From Planococcus shixiaomingii (GTDB taxonomy: Bacteria > Bacillota > Bacilli > Bacillales_A > Planococcaceae): a stretch of 64,000 nt of DNA. The notes beneath the pieces were generated by a model. That model did not search any database, was not told where the DNA came from, and worked only from the letters and a program-made list of their open reading frames with translations. The stretch spans positions 728,001-792,000 of the forward strand of contig NZ_CP129236.1 of the NCBI RefSeq assembly GCF_030413615.1, given 5' to 3'. Shown one piece after another: positions 8,239 to 15,718 of the stretch (position 1 is its first letter; each line of letters opens with the position of its first letter). Position numbers and translations under genes: made by a program.

Positions 8239-9183
8239 GTGGGGCACGATCATGGACATGACCATGCGCATGGCGCGAATAAAAAAGCGTTGACCATCGG
8301 GTTTGTGATCATTACCGCTTATATGATCATTGAAGCAATTGGCGGATTTTTGACGAATAGCCTTGCGCTGTTGGCGGATGCGGGGCATATGCTGAGCGAC
8401 TCGATTTCAATGGGAGTGGCGATACTCGCTTTTACGTTAGGTGAACGAGTGGCCAACTACAGCAAGACGTACGGCTATAAACGATTTGAAATATTGGCTG
8501 CAGTTTTTAACGGAGTGACGCTGGTGGGGATTGCGCTTTACATTTTTTATGAAGCGTACCACCGGTTTGCCGATCCGCCGGAAGTGGCATCTACGGGCAT
8601 GCTGATTATCGCGGCAATCGGCTTATTTGTTAACGTTTTAGTGGCGTGGCTGTTGATGCGCAACGGCGATACGAAGGAAAACTTGAATGTGCGTGCAGCA
8701 TTCCTTCATGTACTGGGCGACCTGCTCGGTTCTGTTGGAGCAGTAACAGCTGCGTTGCTCATCATGTTCTTCGGCTGGAGCTGGGCGGATCCGGTGGCAA
8801 GTGTCATTGTAGCCGTTCTTGTTCTAGTCAGCGGATGGCGCGTTACGAGAGATGCGGTCCATATATTGATGGAAGGTACACCGAAAAACATCGATCTTGA
8901 TGACATCGTCAAAACGATGGAGGATGTTCCGGGAATCGTCAGCATCCACGATCTGCATGCCTGGTGCATCACGAGCGGTCAAAACGCGCTTTCGTGCCAC
9001 GCTGTAATCGATGGTGATCTATCGGTGAAGGACAGCCAAAAAATTCTGCGGGCGATCGAGCATGAATTGGAGCATAAAGGCATTGGCCATGTCACCATCC
9101 AAATGGAAAACACAGAACATCCGCATGGAAATGTCGTGCTGTGCCAAAATGACGGGGAAATGTCAGTTCATCATCATCATTAA
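8239..9183 (+). CDS. czcD: Cation diffusion facilitator zinc exporter, CzcD/ZitB type
   Basis: 314-aa inner-membrane proton/metal antiporter exporting Zn(II), and possibly Co or Cd. The GTG at 8239 is used because TAGGAGG (8224-8230) is 8 bases away; the TTG at 8233 is too close to it. Six transmembrane helices are visible. The two intramembrane zinc motifs are H50/D54 (HMLSD) and H157/D161 (HVLGD). The N-terminus is His-rich (MGHDHGHDHAHG) and the protein ends in HHHH. The soluble C-terminal domain (IHDLHAWCITSG) is normal for CDFs. It forms a two-gene zinc module with the CzrA-type repressor. Confidence 0.95.
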   Translation: MGHDHGHDHAHGANKKALTIGFVIITAYMIIEAIGGFLTNSLALLADAGHMLSDSISMGVAILAFTLGERVANYSKTYGYKRFEILAAVFNGVTLVGIALYIFYEAYHRFADPPEVASTGMLIIAAIGLFVNVLVAWLLMRNGDTKENLNVRAAFLHVLGDLLGSVGAVTAALLIMFFGWSWADPVASVIVAVLVLVSGWRVTRDAVHILMEGTPKNIDLDDIVKTMEDVPGIVSIHDLHAWCITSGQNALSCHAVIDGDLSVKDSQKILRAIEHELEHKGIGHVTIQMENTEHPHGNVVLCQNDGEMSVHHHH

Positions 9184-9207
9184 AATCGCTTTTCAAGGAG
9201 GTAAAAT

Positions 9208-10089
9208 ATGAACGATATTTCACCGGAAGAAGCGAACTTAAAGATGAGACAATGGCCGAAAGCTGCCATCGCAGCGGGTTATCGCCATACTGTTGCGCTC
9301 CAAACGGATGGTATGGTGGTAGCTGTAGGTGATAATAAATACGGCCAATGCGATGTGAGCGGCTGGTGCGACATGGTAGCTGTAGTAGCAGGGAGCGCGC
9401 ATATCGGCAGTTCTCACACCGTCGGACTCCAAAAGGACGGCACCGTGGCAGCAGTCGGTTGGAATAAATACGGCCAATGTGATGTGGATGATTGGCAGGG
9501 TATCGTAGCTATAGCGGCGGGCTGGCGCCGGACCATCGGAATAAAAAGGGATGGCACACTGGTGGCTGTTGGCCAAAACAATGAAGGTCAATGCGATGTA
9601 AGCGCGTGGCGCGATATTGTGGCGGCAGCTGCCGGTGACTGGCATACCATTGGGCTTCAATCGAACGGTTTAGTGGTAAGTGCGGGAAACAATCGGTATG
9701 GCCAGTGCAATGTATGCGATTGGCGCGACATCACAGCGGTATCAGCGGGATACTTGCATACCATTGGCTTGAAAAGAGATGGCACAGTTGTGGCCGTAGG
9801 TTTGAATAAAGACGGCCAATGCGAAGTAAACAGTTGGAGCAATATCGTAGCGGTATCAGCTGGGAGCAATCATACAATCGGGCTAAAATCGGATGGCACC
9901 GTATTGGCTGTAGGCCGAAATAATGATGGCCAATGCGATGTGAGTGAGTGGCGTGATATCGTGGCGATTTCAGCAGGCAGCGCTCATACTATCGGACTTA
10001 AAAAGGACGGCACGGCAGTGGCAGCAGGCCGAAACGAGGAAGGGCAGTGCAATGTCAGCGGTTGGACCGGCATCGGATTATCTATATAG
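9208..10089 (+). CDS. RCC1-repeat beta-propeller protein
   Basis: 293 aa made almost entirely of about seven repeats of about 39 residues, each with the pattern HTIGLxxDGTVxAVGxNxxGQCDVxxWxxIVAVSAG. This is the bacterial RCC1-like repeat and should form a closed seven-bladed propeller. Repeat 2 has a four-residue insertion (GSAHIGSSHT). There is no signal peptide, so it is probably cytoplasmic. The start has AAGGAGG in front. No enzyme motif is visible; binding of a protein or ligand is the likely role, partner unknown. It starts 24 bases after the zinc exporter gene and may be co-transcribed with it. Confidence 0.85.
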   Translation: MNDISPEEANLKMRQWPKAAIAAGYRHTVALQTDGMVVAVGDNKYGQCDVSGWCDMVAVVAGSAHIGSSHTVGLQKDGTVAAVGWNKYGQCDVDDWQGIVAIAAGWRRTIGIKRDGTLVAVGQNNEGQCDVSAWRDIVAAAAGDWHTIGLQSNGLVVSAGNNRYGQCNVCDWRDITAVSAGYLHTIGLKRDGTVVAVGLNKDGQCEVNSWSNIVAVSAGSNHTIGLKSDGTVLAVGRNNDGQCDVSEWRDIVAISAGSAHTIGLKKDGTAVAAGRNEEGQCNVSGWTGIGLSI

Positions 10090-10267
10090 AAGCGAAAAGA
10101 TTGAACGGGTCAATTCCGTACAATCTTTTTTATTTTGTGAGTAACAGTTTTTAAGCAGGAAAAATATTCTTAAGTATAGAAGTTGTGGCTATGTATTTTA
10201 TTTTGAGTAAATAACAAGAGTAAGATTAATTCCTTCAACTACGTCAAAGAAAGGAAAGGGAGGGCGA

Positions 10268-10924
10268 ATGGAGCTAATCGCAAGAATCCTTTATTTCACT
10301 GCGGTTTTATTGTTGCTTGTAGGCTGTGCTGGCAATACGAATTAAGACCCCGTACAGGATTCATCAGATGACAGTACAGTAAATGAACAAGCAGAAGAAG
10401 ATACTACGGAAACAGTTGAAACGACATCAACAAGAGAGGGAGAGGAAGCGGATATGGATAAGGAGAATGAAGTCTCTTCAGAAGAAACCGTTACTACGAA
10501 CTCGGACAGCACTACTTCAAGCGATTCAAAAAGTGTAGATGCTCTATCCGAGTATTCAAGTGAACAAATCGAATACGCCCGAGTTTGGCTGCAGCTTGGA
10601 GCGAACCAGGACATCGACGGATTATACGTCGAGCACATCCCAGCAGGCACACCGCTCAATCCCGATGATGACACGAGTGACACCTATCCGGAAGACGTCA
10701 TCCAGTTGGCTGGTTCCCGTTTAGTCGATGGGTCTGTAACATATAGCGGAAACGGAGACGGCACCATCAATCTCTACAACGTTCCGCTGCGCTGGGACGG
10801 CGAGTATCCAGCTGGCGAAGAATTCTATAGTGAGATCATCGACAATACGGAACTCGTAGCGATTGACGTTGGCAATGATGAAGAAGTGATACGACTAATC
10901 AAATTGCTGCAGGTTGAATCTTAA
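10268..10924 (+). pseudogene. Lipoprotein gene interrupted by a nonsense codon
   Basis: From the ATG at 10268 (GGAGGG in front) the frame encodes a lipoprotein signal with lipobox LLVGC at C20, then stops at TAA 10343-10345 after residue 25. The same frame then stays open to 10924. The remainder is an acidic Ser/Thr/Glu-rich linker followed by a conserved-looking domain (YARVWLQLGANQDIDGLYVE, then HIPAGTPLNPDDDTSDTYPE) that I recognise from Firmicutes lipoproteins of unknown function. An internal ATG at 10454 (GAGAGGAAG in front) could give a 156-aa product, but without lipidation. A single base change or a sequencing error would explain it. Confidence 0.75.
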
Positions 10925-10952
10925 GCTACATCGTGTAAATTGCCACCAATTA

Positions 10953-10993
10953 AAAATCCCCTCAAGCAGTAACTTTCTGCTTGAGGGGATTTT
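10953..10993. terminator. Bidirectional terminator
   Basis: AAAATCCCCTCAAGCAG (10953-10969) pairs with CTGCTTGAGGGGATTTT (10977-10993). It sits between the lipoprotein gene (+) and the convergent SDR gene (-) and has A/T tracts on both sides. Confidence 0.88.
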
Positions 10994-11052
10994 GTTGTTT
11001 CAATGAATCAGGTTAATCCATTGCCTCTATATGTATAGAGCTTTTTATCCGA

Positions 11053-11769
11053 TTACGGATTAGTTGACCACAGTCCAGCGGATTTCAAGAGAACACGCGG
11101 GTGCAGTTTCAGCTGGGCAACCATCATTTCAGCCAAGTCTTCCGGCTGCATAACTTTATCCGGATTGCCGTCCGTCAAGTTTTCCGAAAACGCCAAATCA
11201 GTAGCAACCGTGCTTGGTGTTAAGGCGCTGACACGGATATTGTGTTTTCTGACTTCCAGCATCAACGATTCCGTAAGTCCCATTACGCCGAATTTCGAAG
11301 CGCTGTAGGCGCTAGTTACCGGTGCACCTTTTTGCCCGGCCGTTGACGAAATATTGATGATGTCGCCAGACTCGCGTTCGATCATCTGTGGAAGTACAGC
11401 ACGGGTTACATAATAAACACCCATCAGATTCGTATCAATAATGCCTTTCCATTGGTCAGGCGCCAGCTCAAGGAACTTGCCAAATTTGCCGATGCCGGCA
11501 TTGTTGATCAAAATATCAATCGACCCCAGCTCGTCTATTATATGTTCGACTGCTGCATTGACCGCTTCCATGTCAGCGACGTCAGCCACAGCAAATACTG
11601 TTTTCACTCCGTATTGCTCCAGTTCCGCTGCCACTTTCTCTAAGTTGGCTGCAGTGCGTCCGACAAGCCCCACGTTTATGCCTTCTGCTGCAAAAGCGAT
11701 GGCGGTCGCCCGGCCGATGCCTTTCCCAGCTCCTGTAATTAACGCATTTTTTCCTGTTAAGTTTTGCAT
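11053..11769 (-). CDS. Short-chain dehydrogenase/reductase (FabG-like)
   Basis: 238-aa NAD(P)-dependent oxidoreductase. The ATG at 11769 ([13 protein letters not shown]) has AAAGGAG in front; an upstream in-frame ATG would add 23 non-family residues. The nucleotide-binding motif GAGKGIGRA, the NNAG motif and the catalytic S..YxxxK set (ISSTAG, YSASK) are all intact. It resembles Bacillus 3-ketoacyl-ACP-reductase-like SDRs, but the substrate cannot be told. It converges on the broken lipoprotein gene. Confidence 0.88.
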   Translation of the reverse strand: MQNLTGKNALITGAGKGIGRATAIAFAAEGINVGLVGRTAANLEKVAAELEQYGVKTVFAVADVADMEAVNAAVEHIIDELGSIDILINNAGIGKFGKFLELAPDQWKGIIDTNLMGVYYVTRAVLPQMIERESGDIINISSTAGQKGAPVTSAYSASKFGVMGLTESLMLEVRKHNIRVSALTPSTVATDLAFSENLTDGNPDKVMQPEDLAEMMVAQLKLHPRVLLKSAGLWSTNP

Positions 11770-11899
11770 ATGAACAGCTCCTTTATAATCAATCAATTCC
11801 ATCCCACAGTGTAACAAAGTGTGCCGGTAAAAATCCAAGTGAAGAACTCGGAAGATAGAAAAAGACAGCAGAAAGAGTTCTGCTGTCAGTGATCATACA

Positions 11900-11962
11900 G
11901 GAAGCGCAACGGATGATAATGAAGTTATTAGACTGATTAAATTGCTAAAGGGTGAAGTGTAA
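11900..11962 (+). pseudogene. 3' relic of a second copy of the lipoprotein gene
   Basis: In the plus frame the last 20 codons read GSATDDNEVIRLIKLLKGEV, then stop. They match the C-terminus of the lipoprotein at 10268-10924 (GNDEEVIRLIKLLQVES). A terminator follows at a similar distance in both. Nothing upstream resembles the rest of the gene, so a tandem copy has lost all but its 3' end. Confidence 0.7.
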
Positions 11963-11993
11963 GCAGCTGTAGTGTCGAAAATCGACTCCAATC

Positions 11994-12039
11994 AAAAAAT
12001 CCTTTCAAACAGAAAGATTCTGTTTGAAAGGGATTTTTT
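11994..12039. terminator. Bidirectional terminator
   Basis: AAAAAATCCTTTCAAACAGA pairs with TCTGTTTGAAAGGGATTTTTT around a short loop. It serves the lipoprotein relic (+) and the small gene ending at 12066 (-). Confidence 0.85.
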
Positions 12040-12065
12040 GAAGTGCCAAGTAAAATTAAAACTAT

Positions 12066-12407
12066 CTACGCAATAGATTCTTCTTCCGGAGGTCCAAGCC
12101 TGCTGCTAAGGATATTGTAGATCGCCTTAAAATGCCGGCCTTCGTACACCATCTCTTTATAAGAAGCGGAGCGAATGAGGGCTTCCTTATCCACTTTGAC
12201 AACTTCAATATGAACCGTATTGCTGCTGCCGACCTCGTTGATTTCGCGCTGCTTTTCCTGTATGAACGTTTGCGTATTCGGCGGTTCATACTGTCTGAAA
12301 GTCTCAACGACTTCATTAAAAACCGTAACCGTATCTTCTGGGCTATTGAACAGCCAGTAATAATCCTTCTTCTCGCGCGACAAGTGGAGATTGAGTTGAT
12401 AATGCAT
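12066..12407 (-). CDS. Hypothetical protein, 113 aa
   Basis: Not recognised. The ATG at 12407 (MHYQLNLHLSREKKDYYW) has AAGGAGG six bases upstream; a longer frame reaching 12506 has no such site. The product is cytoplasmic and charged, with a central helical stretch (DTVTVFNEVVETFRQYE) and an acidic end. It could be a stand-alone small regulatory or structural protein; no motif supports more. Confidence 0.7.
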   Translation of the reverse strand: MHYQLNLHLSREKKDYYWLFNSPEDTVTVFNEVVETFRQYEPPNTQTFIQEKQREINEVGSSNTVHIEVVKVDKEALIRSASYKEMVYEGRHFKAIYNILSSRLGPPEEESIA

Positions 12408-12562
12408 GGTGTTGCCTCCTTGGGAAATAAAATCTTCGAATGGGTATGATGTTCTATACCCGTTTTCGTTTATTTTAAAAGAGGCGATGCAACTCATGCT
12501 GCACATGGGAGGGGGATGGTGTTCTATGGCTTTTTGAAATTTTGATTAATGGCACTTAAATT

Positions 12563-13075
12563 CTATTCTATATCCCCTATAAACCAAATTTCTCCTTCGT
12601 AGTAGTATTCAGCTTCTTCATCAGAAATAATTTCCTTAAACCCAAATAGTTGAACTTCACTCGCCACCGTTAATTCCCATTCACTTATAAGGTTTCTATT
12701 TTCAGGCAGTGGAATCCATTTATAATCATTATTATTTCGAATAAAGAAATCCTTAAAGTGGGAATCCCCTTTAAAGACGATAATTTGAGAATTCCATATA
12801 TCTGGGGTGTTGATTGAAACAACCACCCGGTAGGTTTTGGAGTCTAGGGGCTTAAAGCTTTGTAAGTGTGAACCTTGGTTCAATAATGTTTGCATGCAAA
12901 GCCTTCTTACAGTTTTGGGTGTTTTTTTCGAATCTATAAAACTTTGGGCAACCGGCAAATGCAGATGCCAAAAACCATTATAAAATTCTGTAGGAAATAC
13001 CTTTGTCTCTTCTTCGATTGCTTTGATCATTTGCTGTGTTTTACGTTTAATGCCGCGTATTTTCTTCTCTCGCAT
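12563..13075 (-). CDS. Hypothetical protein, DUF3916-like, 170 aa
   Basis: Basic N-terminus (MREKKIRGIKRKTQQMIKAI) followed by FYNGFWHLHLPVAQSFI and a cysteine/threonine segment (TVRRLCMQTLL). This order reminds me of the DUF3916 family of Bacillus proteins, whose function is unknown; I could not check it. A good AAAGGAG precedes the start. There is no signal peptide or membrane helix. The gene is transcribed alone from the minus strand. Confidence 0.7.
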   Translation of the reverse strand: MREKKIRGIKRKTQQMIKAIEEETKVFPTEFYNGFWHLHLPVAQSFIDSKKTPKTVRRLCMQTLLNQGSHLQSFKPLDSKTYRVVVSINTPDIWNSQIIVFKGDSHFKDFFIRNNNDYKWIPLPENRNLISEWELTVASEVQLFGFKEIISDEEAEYYYEGEIWFIGDIE

Positions 13076-13119
13076 ACTTATACTCCTTTATCTGAAATTC
13101 AAGATAGATAGAACCAAGA

Positions 13120-13155
13120 GAAAAAGATTGGACTAAGTTCTGTCCAATCTTTTTC
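13120..13155 (-). terminator. Terminator of the PH-domain gene
   Basis: GAAAAAGATTGGAC (13120-13133) pairs perfectly with GTCCAATCTTTTTC (13142-13155). Read on the minus strand it ends in a T run, downstream of the gene ending at 13222. Confidence 0.85.
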
Positions 13156-13221
13156 CTGATACCGTGATTTCATAATAACTATAAACAAGTGCTCAGCTAT
13201 GTAAAACTCTGTCTTTTGAAT

Positions 13222-13587
13222 TTAGAGAATTGCTTCCGCAATCAATTTATCAAGTTTGCGAATGTCGACCTTTTTGTTTAAATTCAGTTTGAATTTACCG
13301 GCTTTTGTCCAAAGTTCCAATTCGGTATTCAAATCGAATGTTCCGCCATTTTCAGAAGAGTACATGATAATCGATTTGAAAGGAATGGAGTAAACTTCGA
13401 CTTTCTTTCCGGTTAATCCCTGTTTGTCGGAGATGATGATGCGTTTGTTGGTCACTACCGCTGTATCACGTACCGTTTTATATGCAATATGCGCTTCTTC
13501 ACCGGTAATAAGTAATTCATTAACCGATTCTGGAACATCGATTTCCTGCATGAATGTCCATGCCATCATTGTAGTTAAATCTGCCAT
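13222..13587 (-). CDS. Bacterial PH-domain protein (YvbH/YdjM-like), 121 aa
   Basis: Small cytoplasmic protein. The sequence LITGEEAHIAYKTVRDTAVV, then TNKRIIISDKQGLTGKKVEV followed by YSIPFKSI, matches the bacterial pleckstrin-homology fold (bPH), in which the TNKR(I/L) strand and the Y.IP turn are diagnostic. The role is unknown; such proteins are single-domain with unidentified ligands. AGGAGG precedes the ATG at 13587. Confidence 0.8.
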   Translation of the reverse strand: MADLTTMMAWTFMQEIDVPESVNELLITGEEAHIAYKTVRDTAVVTNKRIIISDKQGLTGKKVEVYSIPFKSIIMYSSENGGTFDLNTELELWTKAGKFKLNLNKKVDIRKLDKLIAEAIL

Positions 13588-13904
13588 GTAAATTCCTCCT
13601 TTGGTTTCTGCATCTAGTATGGCATATATTGGGAGTAAGTGGAAGAATAGGTTTACGGAACTGGATTAGTCAGAGCTTTGATTAAATAAACATATTTTTT
13701 TTGACTTTCTTACAAATTCATCCTTAAGAATCTTTTGTATTATTTTTTCCAATAGAAGACAATTAATAGGAAAATAATGCTAATATTAAGACATTAGTAA
13801 TTCGTTAAAATTGGTAACAACTTTCTAAAAAACTATAAGCGCTGAATCTTAATATATTTAATAAAAATCATAAATTTTGCCACATCCAGAGAGGCTGAAT
13901 ATAC
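13588..13904. other. A/T-rich spacer before the defence island
   Basis: 317 bases with no supported gene. Composition becomes strongly A/T-rich here and stays so to about 23.4 kb, so this is the left border of the island. I saw no att-like repeat or tRNA end. Confidence 0.5.
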
Positions 13905-15512
13905 ATGGGCATGACCGTACTAAAAACCTGGGACTTTAATAGATCCACGTTGGAAAGTATCAAAAACGATACTTACTTTGACTATCCTGTGGTTTATTTT
14001 CTGAACAACAATACCACGGTATATATTGGGGAAACTGTAGCCTTTAAAAATCGAATGAAGTCTCACTTGAATAATATTGAGAGAAAGAAATTAGAAAAAA
14101 TGACTCTCATCATCCATGAAAAATTTCACCGTTCTGCTACATACAATATTGAAACGAAACTAATCAATTATTTCTTAGGTGATGATCGCTACAAGCTGCA
14201 GAATAAGAGTCAGACTGCGCAAAGCGTAACGCACAACTACCATAACAAGGAATTTTACGACAAAGAGATATTCAATGATATATGGAAAGAACTCTTGAAA
14301 AGGAAGCTGGTCAATAACCCTGCTCATGTAATTGAAAACAGGGACATATTTAAACTTTCTCCTTTCAAAGAGCTGACAATGACACAACTCGAGCTTAAAA
14401 CAAAAATTTTGGAGGTTTGTGAAGATCACATCGACGCTGATGAAACGTTTGTGTTTATGGTTAAAGGCGAAGCCGGTGTAGGGAAGAGTGTGGTCCTAAG
14501 TTCCGTGTTCAATAGCATCCAGGAACGAGCAGCTGATAAAACTTCTAATCTTTATCAAACAAAGAATTATTTGCTCGTTAATCATACAGAGATGTTGAAA
14601 ACGTATAAAAACATCGCGGCCAATGTGAAGTTTCTCAAAAAGAATAACTTCGACAAGCCCACAAGTTTCATTAACAAGCAAAAAAAAGCTACAGAAAAAG
14701 CGGACATTGTCTTGGTCGACGAAGCGCATTTATTGCTGAGCAGAACTGATGCCTTCAATGGATTCAATGAAGACAATCAATTAGAAGAAATCATTAAGCA
14801 CAGCAAAGTCGTCATCGTTGTTTACGATGAAAAACAGGTCTTAAAACTGAAAAGCTATTGGGACGAGGAGCGGCTGAAAAATATAGTGCCGGATCATCAA
14901 ACTGAAGAGCCCTATATTTTAAAAGAACAATTCCGCATGAATGCTGGAGACGATGTGATTGACTGGATCGACAATTTTGTAGAGAAACGAATTCTAAAGT
15001 TACCAAGAGATGAAAAATATGATTTTAAAATTTTCGACTCTGCCAAGGAAATGCATACTGCCATAGTTGAAAAGAATAAAGAACACGGACTTTCCAGAGT
15101 GGTTTCGACATTCGACTATAAACATAAGAAAGATGGCGAGCAGCATTACATCAGAGAAGACAGCTTGGAAATTCCATGGAACTCAACAGATACCAAAAAT
15201 ACATGGGCAGAGAATCACGAGACAATCAAAGAAGCGGGATCCATCTATACAATTCAAGGCTTTGATCTAAATTATGTGGGTGTGATATTGGGGCCATCTA
15301 TAACTTATGATGAGCAAAATGGTTGCTTGAAGATCATTGCTGAAAAATATAGCGACACCGAAGCTTTCAGAGGAAAAGAAGGAATTGAAGATGTTGAAAA
15401 AGCGAAAGAACAAATTATATTGAATTCCATCAATGTGTTGATGAAGAGGGGGATAAAAGGGCTTTATATTTATGCTAGTGATGAGAAGTTGAAGGAGCGG
15501 CTTTTCAAATAA
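13905..15512 (+). CDS. GIY-YIG nuclease fused to DUF2075 helicase
   Basis: 535 aa. Residues about 25-120 resemble a GIY-YIG nuclease: YPVVYFLNNN and VYIGET, then R in FKNRMKSH, a conserved E in YNIETKLINYFLGD and N in YKLQNKSQ. From about residue 160 follows a superfamily I-like NTPase of the DUF2075 type with Walker A GEAGVGKSV, Walker B IVLVDEAHLL, motif LKEQFRMN and TIQGFDLNYVGVILG near the end. Such fusions are found in anti-phage and restriction-rich islands and are expected to process nucleic acid. It is a single-gene unit at the left edge of the island. Target and nuclease activity are unproven. Confidence 0.88.
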   Translation: MGMTVLKTWDFNRSTLESIKNDTYFDYPVVYFLNNNTTVYIGETVAFKNRMKSHLNNIERKKLEKMTLIIHEKFHRSATYNIETKLINYFLGDDRYKLQNKSQTAQSVTHNYHNKEFYDKEIFNDIWKELLKRKLVNNPAHVIENRDIFKLSPFKELTMTQLELKTKILEVCEDHIDADETFVFMVKGEAGVGKSVVLSSVFNSIQERAADKTSNLYQTKNYLLVNHTEMLKTYKNIAANVKFLKKNNFDKPTSFINKQKKATEKADIVLVDEAHLLLSRTDAFNGFNEDNQLEEIIKHSKVVIVVYDEKQVLKLKSYWDEERLKNIVPDHQTEEPYILKEQFRMNAGDDVIDWIDNFVEKRILKLPRDEKYDFKIFDSAKEMHTAIVEKNKEHGLSRVVSTFDYKHKKDGEQHYIREDSLEIPWNSTDTKNTWAENHETIKEAGSIYTIQGFDLNYVGVILGPSITYDEQNGCLKIIAEKYSDTEAFRGKEGIEDVEKAKEQIILNSINVLMKRGIKGLYIYASDEKLKERLFK

Positions 15513-15579
15513 AAAGCGATATATCTTAATGGTTTTTTCCGAATAACAGCTCATTCTTGCTTACTTTCTCTAAGTAAAA

Positions 15580-15616
15580 AAGAACATGTCTCATGTGGAG
15601 ATGGTCCTTATTTTAT
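15580..15616 (+). terminator. Possible weak terminator
   Basis: An imperfect hairpin (GAACATGTCTC against GAGATGGTCC) followed by TTATTTTATTT lies about 70 bases after the GIY-YIG/DUF2075 stop. The stem has mismatches. Confidence 0.35.
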
Positions 15617-15718
15617 TTAAATTAACTAACGAATAGTCAATAAGCTATTTTCTTATCATTCGACTTTAAATGGTAAATCACATAATTATAAATCACGTAA
15701 TTGAAAGGAATGAATTTA

